A stretch of DNA of 64,000 bases from an uncultured Bacteroidota bacterium (GCA_902560025.1 CACEKL010000001.1:46702-110701); one strand, 5' to 3'. Positions 1 to 8,961 are shown, numbered from the stretch's first letter. Numbers and translations: made by a program. Notes: generated from the letters alone by a model not told the origin.

Positions 1-279
1 TTTAATCCAGCAGATTTTCTGAATAATTTATTCAAAAAAAAATCTTCGCAAATGGATAAGTTAAGGCTAATGAGGGAGGATGAAGAGATAAAGAACTTAT
101 TATCAACTAAGTTTGATAGAGAAGTACTTGTTCAATTACTTGCAGTTGAAAAAATTGATATAGACGAAATTTTAAGAAACTGTAATTTTTCTGACACTTT
201 TATACAACAAGCAAATGACCTTCAAATAATGGAAGCTATTAATGAGTGTTATGATGAATACAAGCTTCTTGAATTTTAA
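1..279 (+). CDS. C-terminal part of an unrecognised protein (5' end outside window)
   Basis: The reading frame is open from base 1 to a TAA at 277-279, so the ATG at 52 is probably internal and 92 residues of a longer protein are visible. The visible part is hydrophilic, rich in Glu, Asp, Lys and Leu and predicted to be mostly helical, with no signal peptide, membrane segment or motif that I recognise. It lies just upstream of purB, but purB has its own promoter element, so they need not be one operon. Function unknown. Confidence 0.6.
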   Translation, partial: FNPADFLNNLFKKKSSQMDKLRLMREDEEIKNLLSTKFDREVLVQLLAVEKIDIDEILRNCNFSDTFIQQANDLQIMEAINECYDEYKLLEF

Positions 280-297
280 TATACTATTCAGTTAGCT

Positions 298-305
298 TAT
301 CTTTG
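298..305 (+). promoter_or_regulatory. Bacteroidota -7 promoter element for purB
   Basis: TATCTTTG is an exact match to the TAnnTTTG consensus of the Bacteroidota housekeeping sigma factor. Only four bases separate it from the purB ATG, so transcription would begin at or within a base or two of the start codon and give an essentially leaderless mRNA. I could not assign a -33 element. Confidence 0.6.
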
Positions 306-309
306 CCAG

Positions 310-1653
310 ATGAATGAAAAAAATTTGGAGGCCATATCTCCTATTGATGGAAGATATTTTGATAAGACTGAAAAACTAAAAAAATATTTTAGCGAAAAGG
401 CTCTAATTTATTATAGACTTAAAGTTGAAGTCGAATACTTTATAGCATTGTGTGAAGCTCAGATTCCTCAATTAAGTAATTTCAATCATACAAAATTTAA
501 AGATTTAAGGAAAATTTATCTTGATTTCACAATTGATGATGCAATAGAGATTAAGAAGATTGAGAAGTCCACTAATCATGATGTTAAAGCAGTTGAATAT
601 TTCATTAAACAAAAATTTGATAAAATTGGTATATCTGAGTATAAGGAGTTCATTCACTTTGGACTTACATCTCAGGATATAAACAATACAGCCATTCCTT
701 TATCAATAAAAGATTTCATAAATGAGGTATATCTAATTAAAATTGAAGAGTTATTAAATTCAATCGAGGATAAATGCAATGATTATAAGGATATAACAAT
801 AATATCAAGGACACATGGTCAGCCTGCATCTCCTACTAAACTTGGCAAAGAGTTTAAAGTATTTTGGACAAGGATCCATGAACAGTTGAAGAGCTTGAAA
901 AAAATACCAAATTCTGCCAAATTTTCTGGAGCAGTTGGTAATTTTAATGCCCATAAAGTTGCCTATCCAAAAATTAATTGGAAGAATTTCGGCCTAGATT
1001 TTGTTGAAAATAAACTTGGGTTAAATTATTCCTATCCGACTACACAGATTGAACACTATGATTCATTTGCTTCACTATCAGATAATTGTAAAAGAATTAA
1101 CAATATTTTGTTAGATATGTGTATTGATATATGGACCTACATTTCGCATGATTATTTTAATCAAAAAATTGTTAAGAATGAGGTAGGATCGTCTGCAATG
1201 CCTCATAAAGTTAATCCTATTGATTTTGAAAACGCTGAAGGTAATTTAGGGATAGCAAACTCAACATTTAGTTTCTTTTCTAATAAATTAACTAAATCAA
1301 GGCTTCAGAGGGATCTATCTGATAGTACTGTACTTAGAAATATTGGAGTACCATTTAGTCATACTTTAATCTCTTTTGAATCAATTCTGAAAGGGTTAAG
1401 TAAAATTTATGTAAATGAGAGTAAGATTAACAATGATATTGAAGATAATTGGATAGTAGTTTCAGAGGCAATTCAAACAATCTTAAGAAGAGAGGGTTAC
1501 CCAGAGCCCTATGAAGTAATGAAGGAGCTTACAAGAAATAATGAGAAAATAGATAAATCAAAACTTCATAATTTTATTGATACTTTGAATGTTGATCAGG
1601 CTATTAAAAAAGAGTTAAAAAAAATAACTCCGTATAATTATACTGGTATATAA
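310..1653 (+). CDS. purB: Adenylosuccinate lyase
   Basis: Cytoplasmic enzyme that releases fumarate from SAICAR in purine synthesis and from adenylosuccinate in AMP synthesis. At 447 aa it has the length of the Escherichia coli-type enzyme (about 456). The N-terminus AISPIDGRY is typical. HFGLTSQDINNT (about 116-127) and RTHGQPASP (about 167-175) carry active-site residues, and GSSAMPHKVNP (about 292-302) is the flexible signature loop of the fumarase/aspartase superfamily. The ATG at 310 fits family N-termini and lies four bases after the promoter element. It is followed after 14 bp by an S41 protease gene on the same strand. purL, another purine gene, is at 12.4 kb. Confidence 0.97.
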   Translation: MNEKNLEAISPIDGRYFDKTEKLKKYFSEKALIYYRLKVEVEYFIALCEAQIPQLSNFNHTKFKDLRKIYLDFTIDDAIEIKKIEKSTNHDVKAVEYFIKQKFDKIGISEYKEFIHFGLTSQDINNTAIPLSIKDFINEVYLIKIEELLNSIEDKCNDYKDITIISRTHGQPASPTKLGKEFKVFWTRIHEQLKSLKKIPNSAKFSGAVGNFNAHKVAYPKINWKNFGLDFVENKLGLNYSYPTTQIEHYDSFASLSDNCKRINNILLDMCIDIWTYISHDYFNQKIVKNEVGSSAMPHKVNPIDFENAEGNLGIANSTFSFFSNKLTKSRLQRDLSDSTVLRNIGVPFSHTLISFESILKGLSKIYVNESKINNDIEDNWIVVSEAIQTILRREGYPEPYEVMKELTRNNEKIDKSKLHNFIDTLNVDQAIKKELKKITPYNYTGI

Positions 1654-1667
1654 TCTTAAGTTTAATC

Positions 1668-3131
1668 ATGAAAAAATTAAGTTTATTACTTCTCTCTTTA
1701 CTTTTATTGATTGTTGGTTGTAAAAAAGCTGATGATAACGATGATCCAAATATTATAAGACTTGAGACTGATCTAGAAGTCAGTGATTTTATATGGAGAG
1801 GTTTAAATCAGTATTATTATTGGCAAGAAAGTGTTTCAAATTTATCTGATTCAAAATTAGATAATGAGTCTGAATATGCATACTATTTGAGTCAAAATTC
1901 AGATCCTGACTCTTTTTTTAATTCACTTTTACATCCTGATGACAGGTTTAGTTGGATAGTTGACGATTATGTAGATTTAGAGAACATGCTTCAAGGTATT
2001 GCAGATTCTGACGGAATGGAGTTTGGATTGTATGTAGAGTGCAACGATCAAAACGTTTTTGGATTTGTTAGGTATGTTCATGAAAATTCTTATGCTGAAT
2101 CAAAAGGTGTAAAAAGGGGTATGCTTTTTAGTGAGATAAATGGAAATAGATTAACTCGAGATAATTATAGAGACCTTCTTTTCGATAATCAAAGTAACTC
2201 ATATTCAATAAAATTCTCACAGCTGAGTTACAATCAAAATAATCAATGTGCTAACATTATACCAGGCTCGGATAGCATAACTCTTGTTAAATCAAGGTTG
2301 GTTAAAAATCCTGTGCATATATCTAAAATATTAGAAGTTGATGGAAAAAAAATTGCATATTTAATGTATAATCAATTTTTAGGAGTAGTAGATTCTGAAA
2401 ACAAAGATTACAACCTAGAGTTAAATAATATTTTTTCTAATTATAAATCAGAAAATATTGATGAACTTATAATTGATCTAAGATATAATCCAGGTGGAAG
2501 AATTACTACATCTATTAATCTTGCATCTATGATTACAGGTCAATTTAATAATCAAATATTTGCTAAGGAAAGATGGAACTCTAAATTAATGAATTACTGG
2601 GAGGAGAATAACCCTGAAGCATTGTTAAATAGATTTACTGATAAGCTTGATAACAATATTCCGATTAGCTCATTAAATTTAAACAAACTATACGTAATTA
2701 CTACCTCAAGATCAGCATCTGCAAGTGAGTTATTGATTAATGGTCTTGACCCATATATTGATGTTATTCATATTGGAGATTATACTGTTGGAAAGAATCA
2801 GGGCTCAATAACAGTTTATGATTACATAAACGACTCTAGAGATAAAAACCCTAAACATAAATATGCAATGCAGCCAATAGTTTTGAAAATAGGAAATGTT
2901 GCTGGTTACACAGATTTTCCTGATGGTCTTACTCCTGACATAATTAAAAAGGAGTCAATATCGAATCCTGGAATTCTTGGAGACCCTGAAGAACCTCTTT
3001 TGAAAATTGCATTAGATAATATTCGAGGTATTCAAACTTCGATAAGTCAAACTGAGGATTATAAACAAATTGACAAGCCTACTGATGAAATTTATCAAAG
3101 AATAGAAGTAAATAAGAAGACTATAGAATAG
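1668..3131 (+). CDS. S41-family (C-terminal processing) peptidase, lipoprotein
   Basis: Predicted lipoprotein protease of the tail-specific/Ctp family. A hydrophobic signal of about 17 residues ends in a lipobox with Cys18, so it should be anchored in a cell-envelope membrane. A PDZ-like region spans about 115-185 and the S41 catalytic domain about 225-420. The latter includes NPGG (274-277), SRSASASE (347-354) with the expected nucleophilic serine, and a downstream Lys at 376 (VGKNQGS) that could complete the Ser-Lys dyad. The 487-aa length is normal for Bacteroidota secreted S41 proteins. Substrate unknown. Its stop codon directly abuts the stop of the convergent carB. Confidence 0.88.
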   Translation: MKKLSLLLLSLLLLIVGCKKADDNDDPNIIRLETDLEVSDFIWRGLNQYYYWQESVSNLSDSKLDNESEYAYYLSQNSDPDSFFNSLLHPDDRFSWIVDDYVDLENMLQGIADSDGMEFGLYVECNDQNVFGFVRYVHENSYAESKGVKRGMLFSEINGNRLTRDNYRDLLFDNQSNSYSIKFSQLSYNQNNQCANIIPGSDSITLVKSRLVKNPVHISKILEVDGKKIAYLMYNQFLGVVDSENKDYNLELNNIFSNYKSENIDELIIDLRYNPGGRITTSINLASMITGQFNNQIFAKERWNSKLMNYWEENNPEALLNRFTDKLDNNIPISSLNLNKLYVITTSRSASASELLINGLDPYIDVIHIGDYTVGKNQGSITVYDYINDSRDKNPKHKYAMQPIVLKIGNVAGYTDFPDGLTPDIIKKESISNPGILGDPEEPLLKIALDNIRGIQTSISQTEDYKQIDKPTDEIYQRIEVNKKTIE

Positions 3132-5984
3132 CTACTTGGTTAAGTACATTTTTCTTCTAGAATATAATTCAAAGAATTCATCATCATTTAAATCATCTAT
3201 AAATAATATACTCTCACCGGTACTTTTCATTTCAGGACCAAGCTGTTTGTTAACATCAGGAAATTTATTAAAGGAGAATACAGGTTGTTTTATTGCATAG
3301 CCTTTAAGTTCTGGCTTAAACTTAAAATCTTTTAACTTATTTTCCCCCAGCATTATTTTTGTTGCATAGTTTACATAAGGCTCTTTATAAGCCTTAGAAA
3401 TGAATGGAACTGTTCTGGATGCCCTTGGGTTGGCTTCAATAATAAATACCTTATCATCTTTAATCGCAAATTGTATATTAATTAAACCAACTGTATTTAA
3501 AGCTAAGGCAATTTTTTTTGTGTGATCTCTAATTTGTTTTACAGTAAATTCACCAAGGTTAAATACTGGAAGAGTTGCATTGGAATCACCAGAGTGAATT
3601 CCACATGGCTCAATATGTTCCATGATTCCAATAATATAAACATCTTCACCATCACAGATAGCATCAGCTTCAGCCTCGATTGCTCCATCTAAATAGTGAT
3701 CTAATAATAACTTATTATTAGGAATTTTTGATAGTAGATCTACAACATGTTCCTCAAGTTCTTCTTTATTAATAACAATTTTCATTCCTTGACCTCCTAA
3801 TACATAGGATGGCCTGACTAATATTGGAAAATTAAGTTGATTTGATAATTCAACTGCTTCTTTTGCACTTGTAGCAACTCCAAAATCCGGATAAGGTATA
3901 TTGTTATCTTTTAGCAAATTTGAAAAGCTACCTCTATCTTCAGCTAGATCAAGCGACTTAAACTCTGTACCAATAATCTTAATATTGTAACGATCAAGTT
4001 TTTCAGCAAGTTTAAGAGCAGTTTGACCACCTAATTGAACAATAACACCTTCAGGTTTTTCATGCCTAATTATTTCATAAATATGTTCCCAAAATACTGG
4101 TTCAAAATACAGTTTATCAGAGATATCAAAATCGGTTGAGACAGTTTCAGGGTTACAATTTATCATGATTGTTTCATATCCACATTCACTAGCAGCAAGA
4201 ACACCATGCACACAGCAATAATCAAATTCAATACCTTGACCAATTCTATTAGGACCAGAGCCTAAAACAACAATTTTTCTTTTATCAGACACAGAGCTCT
4301 CATTTTCAGAAAACTCAGTATTTTCATTAGACTTTATTTTTTCTTCAAATGTAGAGTAATAGTATGGAGTTTGAGCTGGAAATTCAGCTGCACAAGTATC
4401 AACTAATTTGTAGACTCTTTTGATATCTAATTCGTCTCTTTTTTTATAAACTTCACTTTCAAGACATCCAAGCATAAATGCAATTTGTCTATCAGCAAAA
4501 CCTTTTTGTTTTGCTTCTAAGAGTAAGTCATAATCAATTTTGTCAATATTAGTTTTGGAAATCTCTTTTTCAAGAATGTGTAGTTCTTCATATTGTTTTA
4601 AAAACCACATATCAATCTTTGTCAAATCATATATCCTATCTAATGGGATACCTGCCTGAATAGCATCATAAATGACAAATACTCTATCCCAACTTGCATT
4701 TGTTAGTTTACTTATTATAGTGTTATAATCTTTATAACCTTTTCCATCTGCACCTAATCCGTTTCTTTTAATTTCAAGAGATTGAGTTGCTTTATGAAGA
4801 GCTTCTTGAAATGAACGGCCTATTCCCATAACCTCACCAACAGCTTTCATTTGTAAACCAAGAGTTCTGTCAGATCCCTCAAATTTGTCAAAATTCCATC
4901 TAGGAATTTTAACAATTACGTAGTCTAAGGTAGGTTCAAAAAGAGCAGAAGTAGATTTAGTGATTTGATTATTTAACTCATCTAAAGTATAACCTAGGGC
5001 AAGTTTAGCAGCAACTTTTGCAATTGGATAACCGGATGCTTTAGATGCTAATGCAGATGATCTTGAAACTCTTGGGTTAATTTCAATTGCAATTATATCT
5101 TCTTTCTCATCTGGACTCACAGCAAACTGAACATTACAACCACCAGCAAAATCGCCAATACTTTTCATCATTTTAATAGCCATATCTCTCATTCTCTGAT
5201 ATGTTGTGTCGGATAACGTCATAGCAGGTGCTACAGTTATTGAATCACCTGTATGGATTCCCATTGGATCCATATTTTCAATTGTACAGATAATTACAAT
5301 ATTGTCATTCTTATCTCTTAGGAGCTCTAACTCATATTCTTTCCAACCAATTAAAGCCTTGTCGATTAATACTTCGTGTATAGGAGAAGATTCAAGGCCT
5401 CTAGTAAGTAAATCATTAAATTTTTCTTCCTCAAATACTATAGATGCACCAGTACCTCCAAGTGTAAATGAAGGTCTAATTACCAGGGGAAAACCAAATT
5501 TTTGTGCAATTTCTTTACCTTTTAAAAAAGATGAAGCACTTTCAGCTGGAGCTACTGGAATATTGATTTCATTTAATAAGGTCCTAAACTTTTCTCTATC
5601 CTCTGTAATCTCAATTGCATCAATGTCAACACCAATAATATCAACATTAAATCTAGACCAAATCTCTTTTTCTTGAGCTTCAATACACAGATTTAAAGCA
5701 GTCTGACCTCCCATTGTTGGGAGAACTGCGTCAATATCATTATGGATTTCTAATATTTCAATTATGGATTTTGTTGTAAGAGGCTTTAAATATATATGAT
5801 CTGCCATGGAAGGATCAGTCATAATTGTAGCAGGATTAGAATTAATAAGAATAGTCTTAATTCCATCTTCCTTTAATGATCTCAAAGCCTGAGAGCCGGA
5901 ATAATCAAATTCACAAGCTTGACCAATAATTATAGGTCCTGAGCCGATTATAAGAATTGATTTAATTTTTTTATCCTTGGGCAT
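3132..5984 (-). CDS. carB: Carbamoyl-phosphate synthase large subunit, short form
   Basis: Makes carbamoyl phosphate from bicarbonate, ATP and ammonia channelled from CarA, for pyrimidines and arginine. Two homologous ATP-grasp halves are visible, each opening with a nucleotide-binding loop (GSGPIIIGQACEFDYSG near residue 13 and GSGPNRIGQGIEFDYC near 576). The protein is 950 aa, against about 1070 in E. coli, and stops right after the second ATP-grasp half; the C-terminal MGS-like domain that binds UMP and ornithine is missing. I recall this short form from other flavobacteria, so it is probably not a local truncation. The glutaminase partner carA lies 25 kb away. Upstream is rpmH, with a terminator between them. 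Confidence 0.97.
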   Translation of the reverse strand: MPKDKKIKSILIIGSGPIIIGQACEFDYSGSQALRSLKEDGIKTILINSNPATIMTDPSMADHIYLKPLTTKSIIEILEIHNDIDAVLPTMGGQTALNLCIEAQEKEIWSRFNVDIIGVDIDAIEITEDREKFRTLLNEINIPVAPAESASSFLKGKEIAQKFGFPLVIRPSFTLGGTGASIVFEEEKFNDLLTRGLESSPIHEVLIDKALIGWKEYELELLRDKNDNIVIICTIENMDPMGIHTGDSITVAPAMTLSDTTYQRMRDMAIKMMKSIGDFAGGCNVQFAVSPDEKEDIIAIEINPRVSRSSALASKASGYPIAKVAAKLALGYTLDELNNQITKSTSALFEPTLDYVIVKIPRWNFDKFEGSDRTLGLQMKAVGEVMGIGRSFQEALHKATQSLEIKRNGLGADGKGYKDYNTIISKLTNASWDRVFVIYDAIQAGIPLDRIYDLTKIDMWFLKQYEELHILEKEISKTNIDKIDYDLLLEAKQKGFADRQIAFMLGCLESEVYKKRDELDIKRVYKLVDTCAAEFPAQTPYYYSTFEEKIKSNENTEFSENESSVSDKRKIVVLGSGPNRIGQGIEFDYCCVHGVLAASECGYETIMINCNPETVSTDFDISDKLYFEPVFWEHIYEIIRHEKPEGVIVQLGGQTALKLAEKLDRYNIKIIGTEFKSLDLAEDRGSFSNLLKDNNIPYPDFGVATSAKEAVELSNQLNFPILVRPSYVLGGQGMKIVINKEELEEHVVDLLSKIPNNKLLLDHYLDGAIEAEADAICDGEDVYIIGIMEHIEPCGIHSGDSNATLPVFNLGEFTVKQIRDHTKKIALALNTVGLINIQFAIKDDKVFIIEANPRASRTVPFISKAYKEPYVNYATKIMLGENKLKDFKFKPELKGYAIKQPVFSFNKFPDVNKQLGPEMKSTGESILFIDDLNDDEFFELYSRRKMYLTK

Positions 5985-5995
5985 AAAATCACACT

Positions 5996-6003
5996 AAAAT
6001 ATA
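5996..6003 (-). promoter_or_regulatory. Weak -7-like element for carB
   Basis: On the minus strand TATATTTT matches TAnnTTTG except for the final G. It is the only candidate between the rpmH terminator and the carB ATG at 5984, eleven bases downstream. A tentative call; read-through from rpmH is the alternative. Confidence 0.3.
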
Positions 6004-6028
6004 AAAAAAAAGGTGCCATAAAAGCACC
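6003..6028 (-). terminator. Rho-independent terminator of rpmH
   Basis: Read on the minus strand, a GGTGC/GCACC stem closes a seven-base loop and is followed by a run of eight T. It sits just after the rpmH stop and before carB, so it separates the two transcription units. Confidence 0.7.
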
Positions 6029-6050
6029 ATCTAAAAAAAGTTATTAAAAA

Positions 6051-6209
6051 TTATTTCTTATGGCGAGATTCGTCTGATACAGATAATTTTTTTCTGCCTT
6101 TAGCTCTTCTACTAGCAAGAACTCTACGTCCATTTGCTGTAGACATTCTGTCCATAAAACCATGCTTATTTCTTCTTTTTCTCTTAGATGGCTGATAAGT
6201 CCTTTTCAC
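6051..6209 (-). CDS. rpmH: Large ribosomal subunit protein bL34
   Basis: 52-residue, highly basic protein beginning [18 protein letters not shown] and ending SDESRHKK, a close match to bacterial L34, which binds 23S rRNA. The start is GTG at 6207-6209; the codons just upstream are ATT, ACA and an in-frame TAG, so no ATG is available. The promoter element at 6231-6238 fits this start. A terminator follows the stop. It diverges from the TPR membrane protein gene. Confidence 0.97.
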   Translation of the reverse strand: MKRTYQPSKRKRRNKHGFMDRMSTANGRRVLASRRAKGRKKLSVSDESRHKK

Positions 6210-6230
6210 AATTGTCTATTTAATCGGACG

Positions 6231-6238
6231 CAAATATA
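6231..6238 (-). promoter_or_regulatory. -7 promoter element for rpmH
   Basis: TATATTTG on the minus strand, an exact TAnnTTTG match, 21 bases upstream of the rpmH GTG. It forms a divergent promoter pair with the element at 6279-6286. Confidence 0.6.
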
Positions 6239-6278
6239 ATATCTTTTTATTCAACTTCATATAAATATTTTTAAATTG

Positions 6279-6286
6279 TAAATTTG
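6279..6286 (+). promoter_or_regulatory. -7 promoter element for the TPR membrane protein
   Basis: TAAATTTG, an exact TAnnTTTG match, eight bases before the ATG at 6295; the predicted leader is only a few bases long. Confidence 0.6.
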
Positions 6287-6294
6287 CACTAAAT

Positions 6295-6810
6295 ATGATA
6301 CCAAAAATTATTAAGCTTATAACATCTATTTCTCTTTTTGGATACGGAGTATACCAAATAACAGAAACATTTATAGGAAATGGAATTTTCCTAATTATTC
6401 TTTCAATTCTTCTAGTAGTCTTATACTTCAAAAATGAAGTTTTAATATTCGCTTTTTTAAGTTTAAGAAAGCAAGATTTTGATAGAACTGAAAGAATACT
6501 AAAGCTAATTAAGAATCCAAAGTCTGCTTTAGTAACCAAACAGCAGGGTTTCTATCATTATCTAAATGGCCTAATCCAATCTCAGAAAAATCTAACAATT
6601 GCTGAAAAACATTTCCGTGAAGCACTAAAATTAGGTTTAAGTATGAGTCATGATATTGCTATGGCTAAACTAAGTCTAGCTGGAATAATGATGCAAAAAA
6701 GGAGAAAAAGAGAGGCTCAATCATTACTAACTGAAGCAAAATCTTTCGATAAACACAATATGCTTACTGCTCAAATAAAGTTAATGCAAGAGCAGATGAA
6801 AAGAATTTAG
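6295..6810 (+). CDS. Membrane-anchored protein with TPR-like repeats
   Basis: 171 aa. Two closely spaced hydrophobic segments (about 6-24 and 28-46) form a hairpin anchor. The rest is helical and resembles tetratricopeptide repeats: a helix pair around KQQGFYHYLNGLIQSQKNL and AEKHFREALKLG, then AMAKLSLAGIMMQKRRKREA and SLLTEAKSF. The soluble part probably faces the cytoplasm and mediates protein contacts. Proteins of this layout occur in Bacteroidota, but I know no assigned function. It has its own promoter and is followed by an independently promoted GNAT gene. Confidence 0.75.
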   Translation: MIPKIIKLITSISLFGYGVYQITETFIGNGIFLIILSILLVVLYFKNEVLIFAFLSLRKQDFDRTERILKLIKNPKSALVTKQQGFYHYLNGLIQSQKNLTIAEKHFREALKLGLSMSHDIAMAKLSLAGIMMQKRRKREAQSLLTEAKSFDKHNMLTAQIKLMQEQMKRI

Positions 6811-6844
6811 TAATAGGTTTTTTTATCAGAAATAGATTTTTTTT

Positions 6845-6852
6845 TATCTTTG
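6845..6852 (+). promoter_or_regulatory. -7 promoter element for the small GNAT gene
   Basis: TATCTTTG, an exact TAnnTTTG match, 19 bases before the ATG at 6872. Confidence 0.6.
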
Positions 6853-6871
6853 CTGTCCGACTTTTTTATTT

Positions 6872-7165
6872 ATGAGTGATATTATTATTGAAAATAATGA
6901 GTTTTTAAGGCAGTTTGAAGTCAAAGTTTCAGACTCATTAGCAAGAATAGAATACGCTGAACAAGAAAGAAAAATTTTCTTAACTAAAATTCACATACCT
7001 GATACAATTAAGGATAAATCTTTTGAAGAAGAATTCATAATTAAGGTTTTAGAATTTATTGAGAGTAAAAATTTGAGGGTTGTACCAACCTCCCCTAGAA
7101 TTGCAGGTTTTGTTAGAAAAAACAAATCCTTTAAGCATTTATTACCTGTCGGAATAAAGCTCTAA
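6872..7165 (+). CDS. Small GNAT-like N-acetyltransferase (YjdJ/COG2388 type)
   Basis: 97 aa. It fits the short GCN5-related family of about 90-100 residues. The N-terminal strands (LARIEYAEQERKIFLTKIHIP) lead to a conserved C-terminal half with VVPTSPRIAGFVRKN, corresponding to the acetyl-CoA-binding and C-terminal segment of these minimal GNATs. The substrate is unknown across the family. The stop codon directly abuts that of the convergent mtaB gene. Confidence 0.75.
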   Translation: MSDIIIENNEFLRQFEVKVSDSLARIEYAEQERKIFLTKIHIPDTIKDKSFEEEFIIKVLEFIESKNLRVVPTSPRIAGFVRKNKSFKHLLPVGIKL

Positions 7166-8494
7166 TTAAATTGCAAATCCTTCTGGATCAATTTTGTTAA
7201 ATTTCATTTGTTTTATGGTCCCTGCCAATTTTGGATCCCAAATTGTTCTAAAACGAATATAGTTTTCAGAGAAACCTTCTATATATCCATTCTTATTTTC
7301 TGACTCAAATAAAACATTATTTGTAGTACCAATGTTACTTTTATAAAAATCAGATTTTTTTCTACTTGATAGAAGCCTCAAAAGCTTACTCCTTTTAGAT
7401 CTAGTATTTGTATTAACAATTCCAGGTAAAGTTATTGCGTGGGTATTATCTCTTTCAGAATACATAAATACATGTAGGTAGGACACATCTAGTGCCTCTA
7501 TAAAATTCATGCTTTCTAAGAATTTATCATCGTCCTCTCCAGGAAAACCAACTATTACATCTACTCCGATTGAAGCTTCTGGCATTAATTTCTTAATCAT
7601 TTCAATTCTACTTTTATATAAACTTGAATCATATCTTCTTCTCATTAGCTTTAAGACAGTGTCACTTCCACTTTGAAGTGGAATATGAAAATGGGGAACA
7701 AATTTTTCACTTTTGCTTATGAATTCAATTATTTCATTAGTCAATAAATTAGGTTCAATTGATGATATTCTAAACCTACTATTTGTTTCTAGATTTTCAA
7801 TTTCTTTAATTAAGTCGTAAAAATTATATTCATTATTTGACTCATGATTTTTACCAAAGTCACCAAGGTTAATACCAGTTAGTACAATCTCTTTAATTTC
7901 CTGAGAATCAATTTTTCTTATATTTTTTAAGACATTATCTATGCTACCACTTCTAGATTTACCTCGTGCAAGTGGTATTGTACAAAAGCTACATTTATAG
8001 TCACAGCCATCCTGCACTTTTAGGAATGCCCTAGTTCTATGATTTAATGAATAGCTTTCTTTAAATAAGTTAACCTCATTTATATTACATGAATGAACTT
8101 TATTAGAGAGATCATTATCAATATTTTTTAAATAATCCAATAAGTTAAACTTATCTGATGCACCAAGGACTAAATCTACTCCATCAACATCAAGCAGCTC
8201 TTTAGGTTTTAATTGTGCGTAACATCCTATAGCAGCAATAAATGCATCTGGATTTATTTTTTGTGCCTGCTTTACATAATACTTGAATTTTTTATCTGCA
8301 TTTTCCGTCACAGAGCAGGTATTAATAACGTATGCATCTGCATGATCATTAAAATCAACAATTTCGTAATCGTTTTCTTTTAAAGATTTTGATATATATG
8401 AAGATTCAGAAAAGTTTAATTTACAACCTAGTGTATAAATAGCAACAGAGGAAATCTTTCTTTTAGACTTAGAAGATGCAGTTATTGAAGACAA
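7166..8494 (-). CDS. mtaB: tRNA t6A37 methylthiotransferase MtaB
   Basis: Radical-SAM enzyme that adds a methylthio group to N6-threonylcarbamoyladenosine at tRNA position 37. The N-terminal UPF0004 domain has the three expected cysteines (Cys24 in YTLGCKLN, Cys60 in INTCSVTEN, Cys91 in AIGCYAQ) for the auxiliary iron-sulfur cluster. The radical-SAM motif CDYKCSFC gives Cys164, 168 and 171. The LGCKLN form distinguishes MtaB from MiaB and RimO. Length 442 aa is normal. It starts 11 bases after the stop of the L31 gene and is probably co-transcribed with it. Confidence 0.94.
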   Translation of the reverse strand: MSSITASSKSKRKISSVAIYTLGCKLNFSESSYISKSLKENDYEIVDFNDHADAYVINTCSVTENADKKFKYYVKQAQKINPDAFIAAIGCYAQLKPKELLDVDGVDLVLGASDKFNLLDYLKNIDNDLSNKVHSCNINEVNLFKESYSLNHRTRAFLKVQDGCDYKCSFCTIPLARGKSRSGSIDNVLKNIRKIDSQEIKEIVLTGINLGDFGKNHESNNEYNFYDLIKEIENLETNSRFRISSIEPNLLTNEIIEFISKSEKFVPHFHIPLQSGSDTVLKLMRRRYDSSLYKSRIEMIKKLMPEASIGVDVIVGFPGEDDDKFLESMNFIEALDVSYLHVFMYSERDNTHAITLPGIVNTNTRSKRSKLLRLLSSRKKSDFYKSNIGTTNNVLFESENKNGYIEGFSENYIRFRTIWDPKLAGTIKQMKFNKIDPEGFAI

Positions 8495-8505
8495 AACTTG
8501 GATTT

Positions 8506-8961
8506 TTAAGAATCAGATTCTTCTTCTGAGGATTCGGAAGTAGCCTCTTCAGAAGGTGCCTCAGCAGTAGATTCTTCAGCAGGTGCCTCAGCAGTAGCCT
8601 CTTCAGAAGGTGCCTCAGCAGTAGCCTCTTCAGAAGGTGCCTCAGCAGTAGCTTCTTCAGAAGGTGCCTCAGCAGTAGCCTCTTCAGAAGCAGTTGAATC
8701 GCCAGAGACTGGCTGGTTAAAGTTTGCATATTTACTTCTAAACTTATCAACTCTACCGGCAGTATCTACAAGTTTTGACTTACCTGTATAATAAGGATGA
8801 GATGTTCTTGAAATCTCTAATTTAAAAAGTGGATATTCTACACCATCAATCTTAGTAGTTTCTTTTGTCTCTACTGTTGATTTAGTAATAAATACATCAT
8901 TATTAGACATATCTTTAAATGCTACTAATCTATAGTTTTCAGGATGTGTATTACTTTTCAT
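8506..8961 (-). CDS. rpmE2: Large ribosomal subunit protein bL31, type B, with acidic repeat tail
   Basis: Residues 1-84 are a normal type-B L31: [19 protein letters not shown], then [25 protein letters not shown]. It lacks the CxxC zinc ligands of type A. Typical type-B L31 is about 80-90 aa, but here it runs to 151 because of a tail of five near-identical nine-residue EEATAEAPS units and a degenerate Ser/Glu end. The tail is strongly acidic and probably disordered. Opposite-strand and other-frame open readings of the repeat are shadows. A promoter element lies 16 bases upstream; mtaB follows. Confidence 0.93.
   Translation of the reverse strand: MKSNTHPENYRLVAFKDMSNNDVFITKSTVETKETTKIDGVEYPLFKLEISRTSHPYYTGKSKLVDTAGRVDKFRSKYANFNQPVSGDSTASEEATAEAPSEEATAEAPSEEATAEAPSEEATAEAPAEESTAEAPSEEATSESSEEESDS
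8551..8685 (-). repeat. Tandem 27-bp in-frame repeats in the L31 tail
   Basis: Five direct copies of a 27-bp unit encode EEATAEAPS (codons 93-137), with substitutions only in copies 4 and 5; a diverged sixth copy follows. Head-to-tail arrangement without spacers and in-frame coding rule out a CRISPR array. Copy number could vary between strains through slippage. Confidence 0.9.

Noticed and set aside
5206..5676. 156-aa open frame antisense to carB
   Set aside because: Long stop-free antisense frames are expected opposite conserved genes in this composition; no recognisable protein or promoter.
8551..8685. Possible CRISPR-like short repeats
   Set aside because: Units are contiguous, in-frame and coding, with no spacers; the same holds for 61124-61303.
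8469..8750. Open frame with repeated LLLRHLLKR units
   Set aside because: It is the L31 acidic repeat tail read in another frame; no independent coding evidence.
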